A DNA stretch of 64,000 nt, from positions 1 to 64,000 of the forward strand of contig CAWIPM010000003.1 of the NCBI GenBank assembly GCA_963838035.1, given 5' to 3'. Positions 48,731 through 56,538 of the stretch are shown here, in pieces; the stretch's first letter is position 1, and the number at the start of each line of letters is the position of its first letter. This stretch comes from CAVVNN01 sp963838035 (GTDB lineage Bacteria; Actinomycetota; Thermoleophilia; Solirubrobacterales; 70-9). A program made the translations under genes and the position numbers. The notes under the pieces were generated by a model. The model did no database searches. It was not told the origin of the DNA and saw only the letters and a program-made list of their open reading frames with translations.

Positions 48731-49813
48731 ATGATCGTCGCCCGCGGGAAGGCAAAGGTACTCGGCACGCTGGCCGTCACGGCGCTGCTGGCGCTGACAG
48801 CGGCGGCGCCAGCCCGCGCAGGCGAGCTGGAGCCGCGCCCGGGCCACATCTTCTTCGGCGTCTCCGACACCGGCGTCACCGGCCAGTTCAGGGAATTCGG
48901 CGAACTGGTCGGCAAGCACCCGGCGGTGATCGAGTCATTTCGCGCCTGGGGCGCCGACCTGACGGGCTCGGTCAAACGCTGGCAGAGGGCCGTCTCCCGC
49001 CCGATCCTGCACATCTCAACCGCCGACCCCAACGACGGCCACGAGGTGATCAGCCCGCGGGCGATCGCCCTGGGCTACGGCGATGACTACCTGATGCAGC
49101 TCAACTACCTGTTCTGGTCGAAGGGGATCCGCGCCTACATCCGCCCGCTGGGGGAGCCGAACCGCTGCCTCAACGTCTATGCCGCCTACGACTGCGGCGG
49201 CAACCTGCGCGGCGCCGAACACCGGCCCTACTGGTACAAGCAGGCGTTCCGCCGCATGTACGTCCTCCTCCACGGGGGCGGAAAGGTCGAAAAGATCGAC
49301 GCCCGCCTCGCCGATGCCGGGCTGCCGCCGCTGCGCAGCACCACCGGCACGCTGCCGACCGGCCTGCCGCGGGCGCCGATCGCGATGATCTGGAGCCCGC
49401 TGCCGTCGGGCTCCCCGGCGACCAAGGCGAGCAGGCCGGAACGCTTCTACCCGGGAGCCGCCTACACCGACTGGGCCGGCACCGACTTCTACTCCGCCTA
49501 CCCCGAATGGAAGGCCCTCACCCACCTCTACAACCGCTATCGCCGCAAGCCCTTCGTGCTCACCGAGTGGGGGGTCGAGAACAGTGACAACCCGACTTTC
49601 GTCAAGCGGATCTTCACCTGGGTGCGGCGCCACCCGCGCTGCAAGATGCTCGTCTACTACCAGGACTTCGGCACCTACAACCCCTACCGGATCCAGAACT
49701 TCCCGGCCAGCCTCGGAGTGCTCCGCCGCCGGCTCGCCGCGCCCACCTTCCCGCCCTACGCGCCGGGGCCGCCGCAGCCGCCTCCCCCGCCGCAGGGAGG
49801 CGTGGCGCCGTAG
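48731..49813 (+). CDS. Secreted GH26/clan A-like glycoside hydrolase
   Basis: The 360-residue protein starts MIVARGKAKVLGTLAVTALL with a signal peptide ending near AAPARA. The TIM-barrel-like body has FFGVSDTGV, FGELVGKHPAVIESFRAW, ILHISTADPNDGHEVISPRA and IALGYGDDYLMQLNYLF. A likely acid/base Glu is in YIRPLGEPNRC and a likely nucleophile Glu is in FVLTEWGVENS. The order matches GH26-type mannanases, although the similarity is modest. A Pro-rich tail (PPYAPGPPQPPPPPQGG) ends the protein. It lies between two GT39-like genes, suggesting a mannose-containing envelope polymer. It starts 18 bp from the divergent transferase gene. Confidence 0.72.
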   Translation: MIVARGKAKVLGTLAVTALLALTAAAPARAGELEPRPGHIFFGVSDTGVTGQFREFGELVGKHPAVIESFRAWGADLTGSVKRWQRAVSRPILHISTADPNDGHEVISPRAIALGYGDDYLMQLNYLFWSKGIRAYIRPLGEPNRCLNVYAAYDCGGNLRGAEHRPYWYKQAFRRMYVLLHGGGKVEKIDARLADAGLPPLRSTTGTLPTGLPRAPIAMIWSPLPSGSPATKASRPERFYPGAAYTDWAGTDFYSAYPEWKALTHLYNRYRRKPFVLTEWGVENSDNPTFVKRIFTWVRRHPRCKMLVYYQDFGTYNPYRIQNFPASLGVLRRRLAAPTFPPYAPGPPQPPPPPQGGVAP

Positions 49814-49863
49814 CCACGCGGCTGAACGAGGCCCGGCGACGGGCCGGGCGGTCTCCGCACCTG

Positions 49864-51324
49864 GTGGCGCTCGCCGGGCTCGTCGTGCTGGGCGCGGCGC
49901 TGCGCTTCGCGACGCTCGACCTGCAGAGCTACCGTTATGACGAGGCGGTCACGGTGGCGCGAATCCTGCACCCGAGCCTCTTCGACACGCTCTCCGCCGT
50001 CCCCGGCAGCGAGTCGACCCCGCCCCTCTACTACCTGGCCGCGTGGCTTTGGTCGCGCCCCTTCGGGACCGGCGAGGTGGGGTTGCGCTCGTTCTCGGCG
50101 CTGGCGGGGACCGCCTCGATCGCGGTCGTCTACATGGGCGCGGTCGCGCTGCCGCTTCCGCGTCGGGCGGGGCTGATCGCGGCGGCGATGGTCGCCGTCA
50201 GCCCGGTGCTGATCTGGTTCTCGCAGGACGCCCGCGCCTACGCCCTCGTCTTCCTCCTCACCGCGCTCTCCTTTCTCTTCTTCGCCCGCGCCCTCCAAGC
50301 CTCCCGCCGATCGGCGGGAGGGGGATGGGACATTGGTTGGTGGGCGGTGTTCTCGGCGCTGGCTATCGCGACCCACTACTTCGCCGGGTTCGTCGTCGCG
50401 CCGGAGGCGGCCCTGCTGCTGCTCTGGACCGGTGAGCGACGGCGGGTCGCGGTCGCGGTCGGCGCGGTGCTCGCCGCCACCGCCCTGCTCCTCCCGATCG
50501 GGATCCGGCAAACCGAGAACGCCCACGCGGGGTGGATCGCCGCGCAGCCGCTCTCCGAACGGCTCGAACGGGCCGGGGCGAAGCTGGCCGGCGACGACAA
50601 CGGGAACGAGCACGGGGAACGCCAGCCGGGGCCGATCCCGCTCGCGTTCCCGGCAGGGCTGGCGCTGGCCGGGCTGGCGATGCTGATCGCGCTCGCCGAC
50701 CGCCGCGAGCGCCGCGCCGCGGGGGTCGCGGCGGCGGTCGGCCTGGCGGGGGTGGCCGCACCCCTCCTCCTCGGCGCCTTCGGCGCCGACTACTTCGACG
50801 GGCGCAACATGATCCCGGTCTTCGTGCCGCTGATCGTCGTCATCGCGGCGGGCTTCGGAGTGCGGAGAGCCGGCTGGGCGGGGCTTGCCCTCGCCGCGGC
50901 CTTCTGCCTCTGCTCGCTTGCCTTCACGATCGAGATCGACCGGCTGCCCCGGTTGCAGAGGGAGGACCTGCGCAACGCGGCGAGCGTGCTGGGGCCGGCG
51001 CGGCCCGACCGGGCGATCGTGACGATCCACTATTCCGGCAACATGCCGCTGGAGTACTACCTCGGCGCCCACCCCGCCCGCGCCCCGCTGCCGCCGCTGC
51101 GCGAGATCGACCTGGTCGGCTCCGGGATCGCCGCGGAGAAGAGCGCGCGGCGCCTGCTGCCGCCGGCCTTCCGCCGCGTCGAGTCGACGCCTGTCTCCTA
51201 CAACTTCACCCTGACCCGCTTCCGCTCCCGCCGCCCCGTCCGGGTCCCCCTGCATCTGCTCGAACAGGGTGCCCTGGTCGGCGGGGGGCGCTACTCCTCG
51301 GTGCTGATCGGCGGCTCGCGCTAA
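49864..51324 (+). CDS. GT39/ArnT-like membrane glycosyltransferase, paralogue of the 47.2-kb gene
   Basis: The 486-residue product starts at GTG 49,864 (MALAGLVVLGAALRFATLDL). It has the same landmarks as its neighbour: LQSYRYDEAVTVARIL (Asp-Glu pair), STPPLYYLAAWLWSRPFGTG and SPVLIWFSQDARAYALVFLL, then a helix-rich middle and a soluble end with GNMPLEYYLGAHPAR. The very short N-terminus before the first helix suggests that translation may start further upstream at a rare codon; no ATG/GTG is available. It follows the GH26-like gene by 50 bp on the same strand, likely one transcript. The donor is probably a polyprenyl-phosphate sugar; the acceptor is unknown. Confidence 0.83.
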   Translation: MALAGLVVLGAALRFATLDLQSYRYDEAVTVARILHPSLFDTLSAVPGSESTPPLYYLAAWLWSRPFGTGEVGLRSFSALAGTASIAVVYMGAVALPLPRRAGLIAAAMVAVSPVLIWFSQDARAYALVFLLTALSFLFFARALQASRRSAGGGWDIGWWAVFSALAIATHYFAGFVVAPEAALLLLWTGERRRVAVAVGAVLAATALLLPIGIRQTENAHAGWIAAQPLSERLERAGAKLAGDDNGNEHGERQPGPIPLAFPAGLALAGLAMLIALADRRERRAAGVAAAVGLAGVAAPLLLGAFGADYFDGRNMIPVFVPLIVVIAAGFGVRRAGWAGLALAAAFCLCSLAFTIEIDRLPRLQREDLRNAASVLGPARPDRAIVTIHYSGNMPLEYYLGAHPARAPLPPLREIDLVGSGIAAEKSARRLLPPAFRRVESTPVSYNFTLTRFRSRRPVRVPLHLLEQGALVGGGRYSSVLIGGSR

Positions 51325-52661
51325 CCGCCGGCAGCCTTGGCCCGACCGGCCCTGTTGCCTCCTGGGAGGGCCTTCGCGCTGCGCGCCAGCCCGGCTCTGT
51401 ACCGGTACGGCTGCAGCGCGTTGATGCTCGAGTAGCCGACCAGGTAGATGCGGCGGCCGTCGGAGATGACCGGGGTATAGGTGCCGGTCTTGTAGTGGAA
51501 GACCTGGCGGCCGGTCTTCATCGCGTAGCCGTTGGTCGAGCCGTTGCTGAACTCCGCCGCATAGACGATGTTGCCGACCGCCGAGAGCGAGCCGACCACC
51601 TGCCCCCCGGCCGAGCGCTCCCAGCGCGTTTCGCCGCTCTTCGCGTCGAGCGCGTAGATGTTGCCGTCGAAGGAACCGATGTAGACGGTGGGCGGCGTGC
51701 TCGGCGTGTTGGCCACGGTCGGCCCGGAGTAGACGTAGCCACCGGTCGAGTGGGACCAGGCGAGCGCCCCGGTCTTGAGGTCGAAGCTGTAGACGCGGTC
51801 GTCGTTGTTGCCGGCGTATACGCGGCCGAAGGCGACCGCCGGCGTCGAGTAGAACTCGCCCGAGGTGCCGAAGCCCTGCCCGAGCGAGCCACTCTGCCAC
51901 TTCAGAGCGCCGGTCTTAGCGTCGACGGCGTTCATATAGCCGCCGTAGTCGCCGACGTAGAGCGTCCCCCCGTAATAGGCGGGGGCCGACTTGATCGGCC
52001 CGCCCAGCGTCGTCGCCCAGCGCTGATGGCCGTTGCGGGTGCTGAGCGCGAACAGCTGGCCGTCTTCGCAGCCGAAGTAGAGGGTGCCGTCAAGCACCAG
52101 CGGGGAGGACTCGGCACGCCCGGGCAGCTCGTGTTTCCAGAGGATCCTGCCGGTCCGCGCATCGAGCTTGAGGACGTGGCCGGGGACGAGGTTGACGATG
52201 TAGAGGCGGTGCTTGTAGTAGGCGGGGGAGGAGGCGTTGAGGCGGCCGATGCTGCGTTCCCACAGCACCTTGCCGGTGTCCGCATCGAGAGCGAAGGCAG
52301 TGCCGTTGTTGTTGACCGCGTAGAGCTTGCCGCCGGCGTAGACGGGTGGGAACTCGAGCAGCGGGTGCTCGGTGTAGTGCCAGATCAGACGGAAGGGTGG
52401 CTTGACGCCCTTCGCCGGGAGGTAGCGGGTGCGCGCCGGGTTGAGGCCGAACATCGGCCAGTTGAACGTCTTCGCCCTTGGCTTAGGCGGCTTTTCGGGC
52501 TTGAACGCGACCTTGGCGTTGTGGACGTCGGGGGGCCGCTTGAGCAGCTCGTAGCCGACGACGATGCCGGCCAGGATCGCGACGGCGCCCGCGGCGAGGG
52601 CGATCGTCAGCCGCCGGTGCTCACGCCAGAGGCGCCTCGGGGAGAGATGCTCAACGGTCAT
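51321..52661 (-). CDS. Membrane-anchored PQQ-type (BamB-like) beta-propeller protein
   Basis: The 446-residue protein has an N-terminal anchor (LTIALAAGAVAILAGIVVGY, about 18-37) and then repeated PQQ-type blades: YAVNNNGTAFALDADTGKVL, LYIVNLVPGHVLKLDARTGR, LYFGCEDGQLFALSTRNG, YAGNNDDRVYSFDLKTGALA and YIGSFDGNIYALDAKSGETR. Seven to eight blades fit an eight-bladed propeller. The C-terminal tail is basic. It is probably a scaffold outside the membrane; catalytic PQQ-dehydrogenase residues are not evident. It overlaps the convergent GT39-like gene by 4 bp. Its function with the nearby envelope genes is unproven. Confidence 0.88.
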   Translation of the reverse strand: MTVEHLSPRRLWREHRRLTIALAAGAVAILAGIVVGYELLKRPPDVHNAKVAFKPEKPPKPRAKTFNWPMFGLNPARTRYLPAKGVKPPFRLIWHYTEHPLLEFPPVYAGGKLYAVNNNGTAFALDADTGKVLWERSIGRLNASSPAYYKHRLYIVNLVPGHVLKLDARTGRILWKHELPGRAESSPLVLDGTLYFGCEDGQLFALSTRNGHQRWATTLGGPIKSAPAYYGGTLYVGDYGGYMNAVDAKTGALKWQSGSLGQGFGTSGEFYSTPAVAFGRVYAGNNDDRVYSFDLKTGALAWSHSTGGYVYSGPTVANTPSTPPTVYIGSFDGNIYALDAKSGETRWERSAGGQVVGSLSAVGNIVYAAEFSNGSTNGYAMKTGRQVFHYKTGTYTPVISDGRRIYLVGYSSINALQPYRYRAGLARSAKALPGGNRAGRAKAAGG

Positions 52662-52718
52662 CGAGAGAGCCGGTCATGGTACGAGACCGACCTGAGGCGC
52701 CCCGAGGCCCGGGAGGGG

Positions 52719-53162
52719 TCAGGGCGCAGCGGCCGCGCGCCGCTCCGACTCCGCGACGACGCCGTTCAGGAGCTGCTTGATCGCCAGCCTCACCACCGCG
52801 ACGACGGCAGCGCCGGCGAGCGGCACGGTTGGCGTGGTGCGAACGGCGTAGACGACCTTCGTGCCCTGGCCCAGCGGCGTCAGCTCCACCGTCCCCACAT
52901 GATCGCGAACCGGCGCCCCGGAGAGCATCGTGTAGGAGAAGCGGCCCGGTCGCTCGTAGCCGATGACTTCCTCGCGCAACGGAGGCCCGACAGAGTGCAG
53001 GACGCGGATCGCACCGACTCCGTTGGGCGCCGGCTCCCCCTCCCGCTCCAGCTCGACCCTGCGGATCGGCGTGACCTCGGCGTAGCCGCGATGGTCGGTG
53101 AGGACGTCGAAGACGACCTCCGGCGGGGCCGCGACCTCGCGCTCGAGAGTGAAGCTGGCCAT
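52719..53162 (-). CDS. SRPBCC-family (polyketide cyclase/START-like) protein
   Basis: The 147-residue protein starts MASFTLEREVAAPPEVVFDV, the SRPBCC fold opening, with LTDHRGYAEVTPIRRVELER, IGYERPGRFSYTMLSGAPVR and GTVELTPLGQGTKVVYAVRT as beta strands lining a hydrophobic cavity. A hydrophobic helix near the C-terminus (VPLAGAAVVAVVRLAIKQLL) closes the pocket. The ligand is unknown. It lies between the propeller gene and a metallo-hydrolase on the same strand, 10 bp from the latter. Confidence 0.88.
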   Translation of the reverse strand: MASFTLEREVAAPPEVVFDVLTDHRGYAEVTPIRRVELEREGEPAPNGVGAIRVLHSVGPPLREEVIGYERPGRFSYTMLSGAPVRDHVGTVELTPLGQGTKVVYAVRTTPTVPLAGAAVVAVVRLAIKQLLNGVVAESERRAAAAP

Positions 53163-53172
53163 CGGCGGGAGG

Positions 53173-54174
53173 CTATACGGCCTTCCAGCGCCGCGGGTCG
53201 GCCCCCTCGACCATGGCGGCCTCGCCCTCGATCGCCAGGTGGTCGAGGCAGGAGAGGACGATCTGCAGCACCCAGGCGCTGACCGGCGTGTTGAGGTTCT
53301 CCGAGCCGACGATCTCGCCGACTATCTCGAACGCCGTCTTCTCGCCGGCGGCGAGCGACTCGCGGACCTTGACGAGCAGCTCGTCGACCTGGCGGCGGGC
53401 CTCGGCGATCTTGGCGCCGGGATCGCGGAAGGGGCGCCCGTGGCCGGGCAGGACGAGGTCGACCTCGAGCGGCTCGACCTCATCGAGGCTGCGCAGGAAC
53501 TCGCCGACCGGGTCGGGGCTATGGCCGTGGTCGAAGAAGAGGACGGTGCGGCCGAGCAGGTGGTCGCCGGAGATCATCAGCCGGCGCTCGGGCTGGTGCA
53601 GGACGACGTGGGAGGGCGCATGCCCGGGCGTCTCATAGACCTGCCAGGCACCGAGGTCGGTCTCGACCTCGACCCCGCGGAGGAGATCGCGGTCGGGCTC
53701 GACGATCGCATCGATCCCCGTCTTCTCGTCGTCGTCGCGCGACTCGCGATAGCGCTCCAGCGCCGCGGGGGGCACGCCGCTCTGACGCGCCACCTCGAGC
53801 CGGTGCTCGAGCGCCGCGGCCGGGTCGTCGGCGAGCAGGCGGACGTGTTCCCAGGCGGGGTGCATCCAGAGCTCGCAGCCGGCACCCGCGACGATCGGGG
53901 CGGCGAGGCCGTAGTGGTCGGTGTGGGAGTGGGTGCAGACGAGCAGGCGCACGTCCTCGAGCCCGAAGCCGACCTGGGCGAGGGCGAGGTCGAGCTGGCG
54001 CAGGCGCCCGCTGCCACCGATCCCGGTGTCGAAGAGGACGATGCCGCCGTCGGCTGCGACCGCCCAGGCGTTGCCGTGCGGCACCCCCGGCCACGGCAGC
54101 GCCAGTCGCAGCCGCCAGACCCCGGGCAGCGCCCGCTCTCCCCGCGGCGCCTCGGGCTTTCGGTCTCCGCTCAC
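53173..54174 (-). CDS. Metallo-beta-lactamase-fold hydrolase with C-terminal winged-helix-like tail
   Basis: The GTG at 54,174 (VSGDRKPEAPRGERALPGVW) gives 333 residues. The metal motif THSHTDH is at 81-87, with later histidines in YETPGHAPSHVVLHQ, Asp in MISGDHLLGRT and His in LVLPGHGRPF. The C-terminal 90 residues (about 245-333) are helical, as in LACTB2/RNase Z-like and related MBL proteins that add a winged helix. The substrate is unknown. A longer frame to 54,396 reads antisense into neighbours. Nine bp upstream lies a 57-residue membrane protein gene; the two are probably co-translated. Confidence 0.88.
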   Translation of the reverse strand: MSGDRKPEAPRGERALPGVWRLRLALPWPGVPHGNAWAVAADGGIVLFDTGIGGSGRLRQLDLALAQVGFGLEDVRLLVCTHSHTDHYGLAAPIVAGAGCELWMHPAWEHVRLLADDPAAALEHRLEVARQSGVPPAALERYRESRDDDEKTGIDAIVEPDRDLLRGVEVETDLGAWQVYETPGHAPSHVVLHQPERRLMISGDHLLGRTVLFFDHGHSPDPVGEFLRSLDEVEPLEVDLVLPGHGRPFRDPGAKIAEARRQVDELLVKVRESLAAGEKTAFEIVGEIVGSENLNTPVSAWVLQIVLSCLDHLAIEGEAAMVEGADPRRWKAV

Positions 54175-54182
54175 GGAAGCGG

Positions 54183-54356
54183 CTAGCTGGTCGCCAGGCC
54201 GAGCGCCAGCAGCGGGAAGGCGGCCATGACGCCGAGATAGGCGCCCATCGCGGCGCCGGTCGCGAGGCTGGTGGTGCGCGATCTGGCACCGGCGATGACA
54301 CCGACGAGGAAGATGAAGCCGGCGATTCCGAGGCCGATCCAGAAGACGGGAGGCAT
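54183..54356 (-). CDS. Small membrane protein (57 residues)
   Basis: An ATG at 54,356 opens MPPVFWIGLGIAGFIFLVGV, then IAGARSRTTSLATGAAMGAY and LGVMAAFPLLALGLATS to a stop at 54,183. Two hydrophobic helices are separated by a short basic loop (GARSRTTS). It lies 9 bp upstream of the metallo-hydrolase gene, with coding-like GC third-position use. No family is recognised; a membrane-tethering partner is possible. Confidence 0.6.
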   Translation of the reverse strand: MPPVFWIGLGIAGFIFLVGVIAGARSRTTSLATGAAMGAYLGVMAAFPLLALGLATS

Positions 54357-54450
54357 GAGGCCGCGAGATTATCGAACTGCCGGCCGACGCTGGCACGTTG
54401 GCCGGCGATGGCGCGACCGGGCCGCCTGCGGCATGCGCTGCGGCGACCGT

Positions 54451-54672
54451 TCAGCCGGCCGGCCGGCGCCGGGGCCTGACCCGGGGGAGCAGCCTTTCGA
54501 CCCCGATCCAGACGAGGCCGAGGACCAGGACCGGGAGGCCGAAGAAGCCGACCACTCCCAGCCCCGCAGCGAGGCTCAGAGCGATCGCCGCGAGAACGAT
54601 CGCCGCCACCGTGTCGAAGAGCAGCGCGCGCCGGGCGCGCGCCCCCGGGGAGACCCGCTGCGGCGCCCTCAT
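54451..54672 (-). CDS. Small membrane protein (73 residues)
   Basis: The product reads MRAPQRVSPGARARRALLFD, with helices VAAIVLAAIALSLAAGLGV and FFGLPVLVLGLVWIGVERLL and a basic tail RVRPRRRPAG. The ATG overlaps the stop of the upstream phosphodiester glycosidase gene by four bases (ATGA), so translation is coupled. It has no recognised family. Confidence 0.65.
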   Translation of the reverse strand: MRAPQRVSPGARARRALLFDTVAAIVLAAIALSLAAGLGVVGFFGLPVLVLGLVWIGVERLLPRVRPRRRPAG

Positions 54673-55850
54673 CCCCCCCGCCCTTCGCCGCGCGAGTAGA
54701 CCGCGAAGAAATCACGTTCGTCGGGGGTGAGGTAGCGGGTCGGCGGCCGGAACATTTCGGGCAGCAGGTTCGACGGTTCGACCGCCCCCGGATGCCGGTA
54801 GGTGATGAAGCTGGTCCAGTCTTCGTTGATGTCGAGCTCGAGGGCGCGCACGGCGCCCGCTCGCTTGAGGATTTCGGCCAGGGAGCCGACCGTCTGGTAG
54901 TTGGCGGCGGCGTAGATCAGGTTTCCGTAGCGGTCGATCCCGAGCCCCGAGCGCCAGACGCGAACCGCGTTGTTGACGGTGGCGCCCCATTCGGGGCCGT
55001 CGCTGAGGTTGGGGTTCAGCTTGCCTTCGTAGACGATCGGCGGCAGGTTCTGCTTGGCGAACCAGATGTGGGGATTCGGCCTTTCTCCGCTCTCCCAGCG
55101 GACGATGTCGATCCTGCCGTCGCGATACTCGACCAGGGTGGCGATGCCGTTGACCATCGCGGCCACGGTGCGGCCGCGATAGATCAGCCCCGCGTTGGAG
55201 GTTTCCAGCGGGAAGCCGCCGTTGAAGGTGGCGACGACGCGGCGGCGCAGGGAGGGCGGCACCTCGGCCGGGCCACGGTGGGAGATTTCCGGCGGCTCCG
55301 CCAGGCCGGGGACGTAGGCGAGGTGGGTCCGGCTCGAGTCGATCCAGGCGACCCCCGCTACGAACTGGGGGTATTCGGGGTCGCTGCGAAAGGTCGTCAG
55401 CAGCACCGGCGGCTGCGGGCCGGCGTGGGCGGCTGCCGCGTGCCACACGCCCTCCCCCTTCAGCGCGGGATGGATCACCGGCTTCACCCGGGGCGGCCGG
55501 TAGGGGCCGGCTTCGCCACCCAGCCCGGCGGCGGCGACGCCGACCTGGGGCAGGGACTTCAGCGGTGGGCCGCCCTTGGACGGCGCCGTCAGCGTGTAGT
55601 ACCAATTCTCGATCTGGGAGACGACGCCGTTGCCGCCGTGTGAGCGCATCCACTCGACGCTGGCGACGCCGAGGCCGACGTTGCGGGGGCGGTTGAGCGT
55701 GTGGACATAGGAAATGACGGCCGGGACGAGGCAGATCGCCGCGGCGAGCAGGACCACCCGGCGCAGCCGGCGCCACGGCGCGATGCCGGGAACCGCGCGT
55801 TGAGGTCGCGCGGCTTCGGCGCTGCGGCGTGGCCGGGTCTGCGTCGCCAT
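54669..55850 (-). CDS. Phosphodiester glycosidase family (NAGPA/DUF2233-like) protein, membrane anchored
   Basis: The 393-residue protein has an N-terminal anchor (RVVLLAAAICLVPAVISYVH, about 30-50). Its C-terminal domain has the hallmark FNGGFPLETSNAGLIYRGRT, followed by NNAVRVWRSGLGIDRYGNLI, the repeat-like YAAANYQTVGSLAEILKRAG and VRALELDINEDWTSF. In the family the Asp/Asn of these blocks form the active site that removes sugars from phosphodiesters. The central stretch with VKPVIHPALKGEGVWHAA is specific to this type. It is translationally coupled to the 73-residue membrane protein. It acts presumably at the cell envelope, where it may trim teichoic-acid- or phosphoglycan-like material. 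Confidence 0.82.
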   Translation of the reverse strand: MATQTRPRRSAEAARPQRAVPGIAPWRRLRRVVLLAAAICLVPAVISYVHTLNRPRNVGLGVASVEWMRSHGGNGVVSQIENWYYTLTAPSKGGPPLKSLPQVGVAAAGLGGEAGPYRPPRVKPVIHPALKGEGVWHAAAAHAGPQPPVLLTTFRSDPEYPQFVAGVAWIDSSRTHLAYVPGLAEPPEISHRGPAEVPPSLRRRVVATFNGGFPLETSNAGLIYRGRTVAAMVNGIATLVEYRDGRIDIVRWESGERPNPHIWFAKQNLPPIVYEGKLNPNLSDGPEWGATVNNAVRVWRSGLGIDRYGNLIYAAANYQTVGSLAEILKRAGAVRALELDINEDWTSFITYRHPGAVEPSNLLPEMFRPPTRYLTPDERDFFAVYSRGEGRGG

Positions 55851-55932
55851 GGGTCGAACGTGGACAGGGGGGGTAAACGCCGTCTAAGGATCGCTTGAAA
55901 AAGCTCAAATGCAAGTTCTGTAGGTTTGGGGC

Positions 55933-56529
55933 GTGAGGCTGCTCGCCTTCAGCGACCTGCATCGCGACCTCGGGCAGGCCGGGACGCTGGTCGAGATGTC
56001 GGCCGGAGCGGACGTCGTGGTCGGGGCGGGCGATTTCGCCTCCGTCCACGAGGGGTTGGAGGAGACGATCGCGGCTCTGGCGGCGATCGAGAAGCCGACG
56101 GTGCTGGTGCCGGGCAACAACGAGACCGCCGACGCTCTGCGGGAGGCCGCGGCGGCCTGGCCCGCGGCGACGGTCCTGCACGGCGAGGGCGCGACAATCG
56201 AGGGTGTCGACTTCTTCGGCCTTGGGGCCGGGGTACCGGTGACCCCCTGGGAGTGGAGCTTCGACCTCGACGAGGAGGCCGCCGCCGAGATGCTCGCCGC
56301 CTGTCCGCCAGGCGCCGTCCTCGTCCTGCACTCCCCGCCGCAGGGCCACTGCGACAGCAACGGCGCCGGGATGCACTTCGGCAGCGCGGCGCTGCTGGGG
56401 GCGATCGAGGAGAAGCGTCCCCGCCTCGCGGTCTGCGGCCACATCCACGAGTCGTGGGGCTGCGAGAGCGCCGTCGGCGAGACCCCGATCCGCAACCTCG
56501 GCCCCTCCGGCCTCCTGATCGACGTCTGA
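55933..56529 (+). CDS. Calcineurin-like metallophosphoesterase
   Basis: The 198-residue protein starts at GTG 55,933 (MRLLAFSDLHRDLGQAGTLV). It has the metal motifs FSDLH (about 6-10), GAGDF (about 31-35), GNNE (about 61-64), LVLHSPP (about 133-139) and GHIHE (about 172-176), the complete dimetal site. Its size fits the YfcE/ICC-like group of small phosphodiesterases. The substrate is unknown. It starts 82 bp from the divergent glycosidase gene and is followed after 9 bp by the MFS gene. Confidence 0.9.
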   Translation: MRLLAFSDLHRDLGQAGTLVEMSAGADVVVGAGDFASVHEGLEETIAALAAIEKPTVLVPGNNETADALREAAAAWPAATVLHGEGATIEGVDFFGLGAGVPVTPWEWSFDLDEEAAAEMLAACPPGAVLVLHSPPQGHCDSNGAGMHFGSAALLGAIEEKRPRLAVCGHIHESWGCESAVGETPIRNLGPSGLLIDV

Positions 56530-56538
56530 GGCAACCCG

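Noticed and set aside
50305..50330. Fourth copy of the core palindrome (GCCGATCGGCGGGAG-like)
   Set aside because: Only a short self-complementary stretch without the conserved GGGCCGATAAGTGG halves; chance in GC-rich coding DNA.
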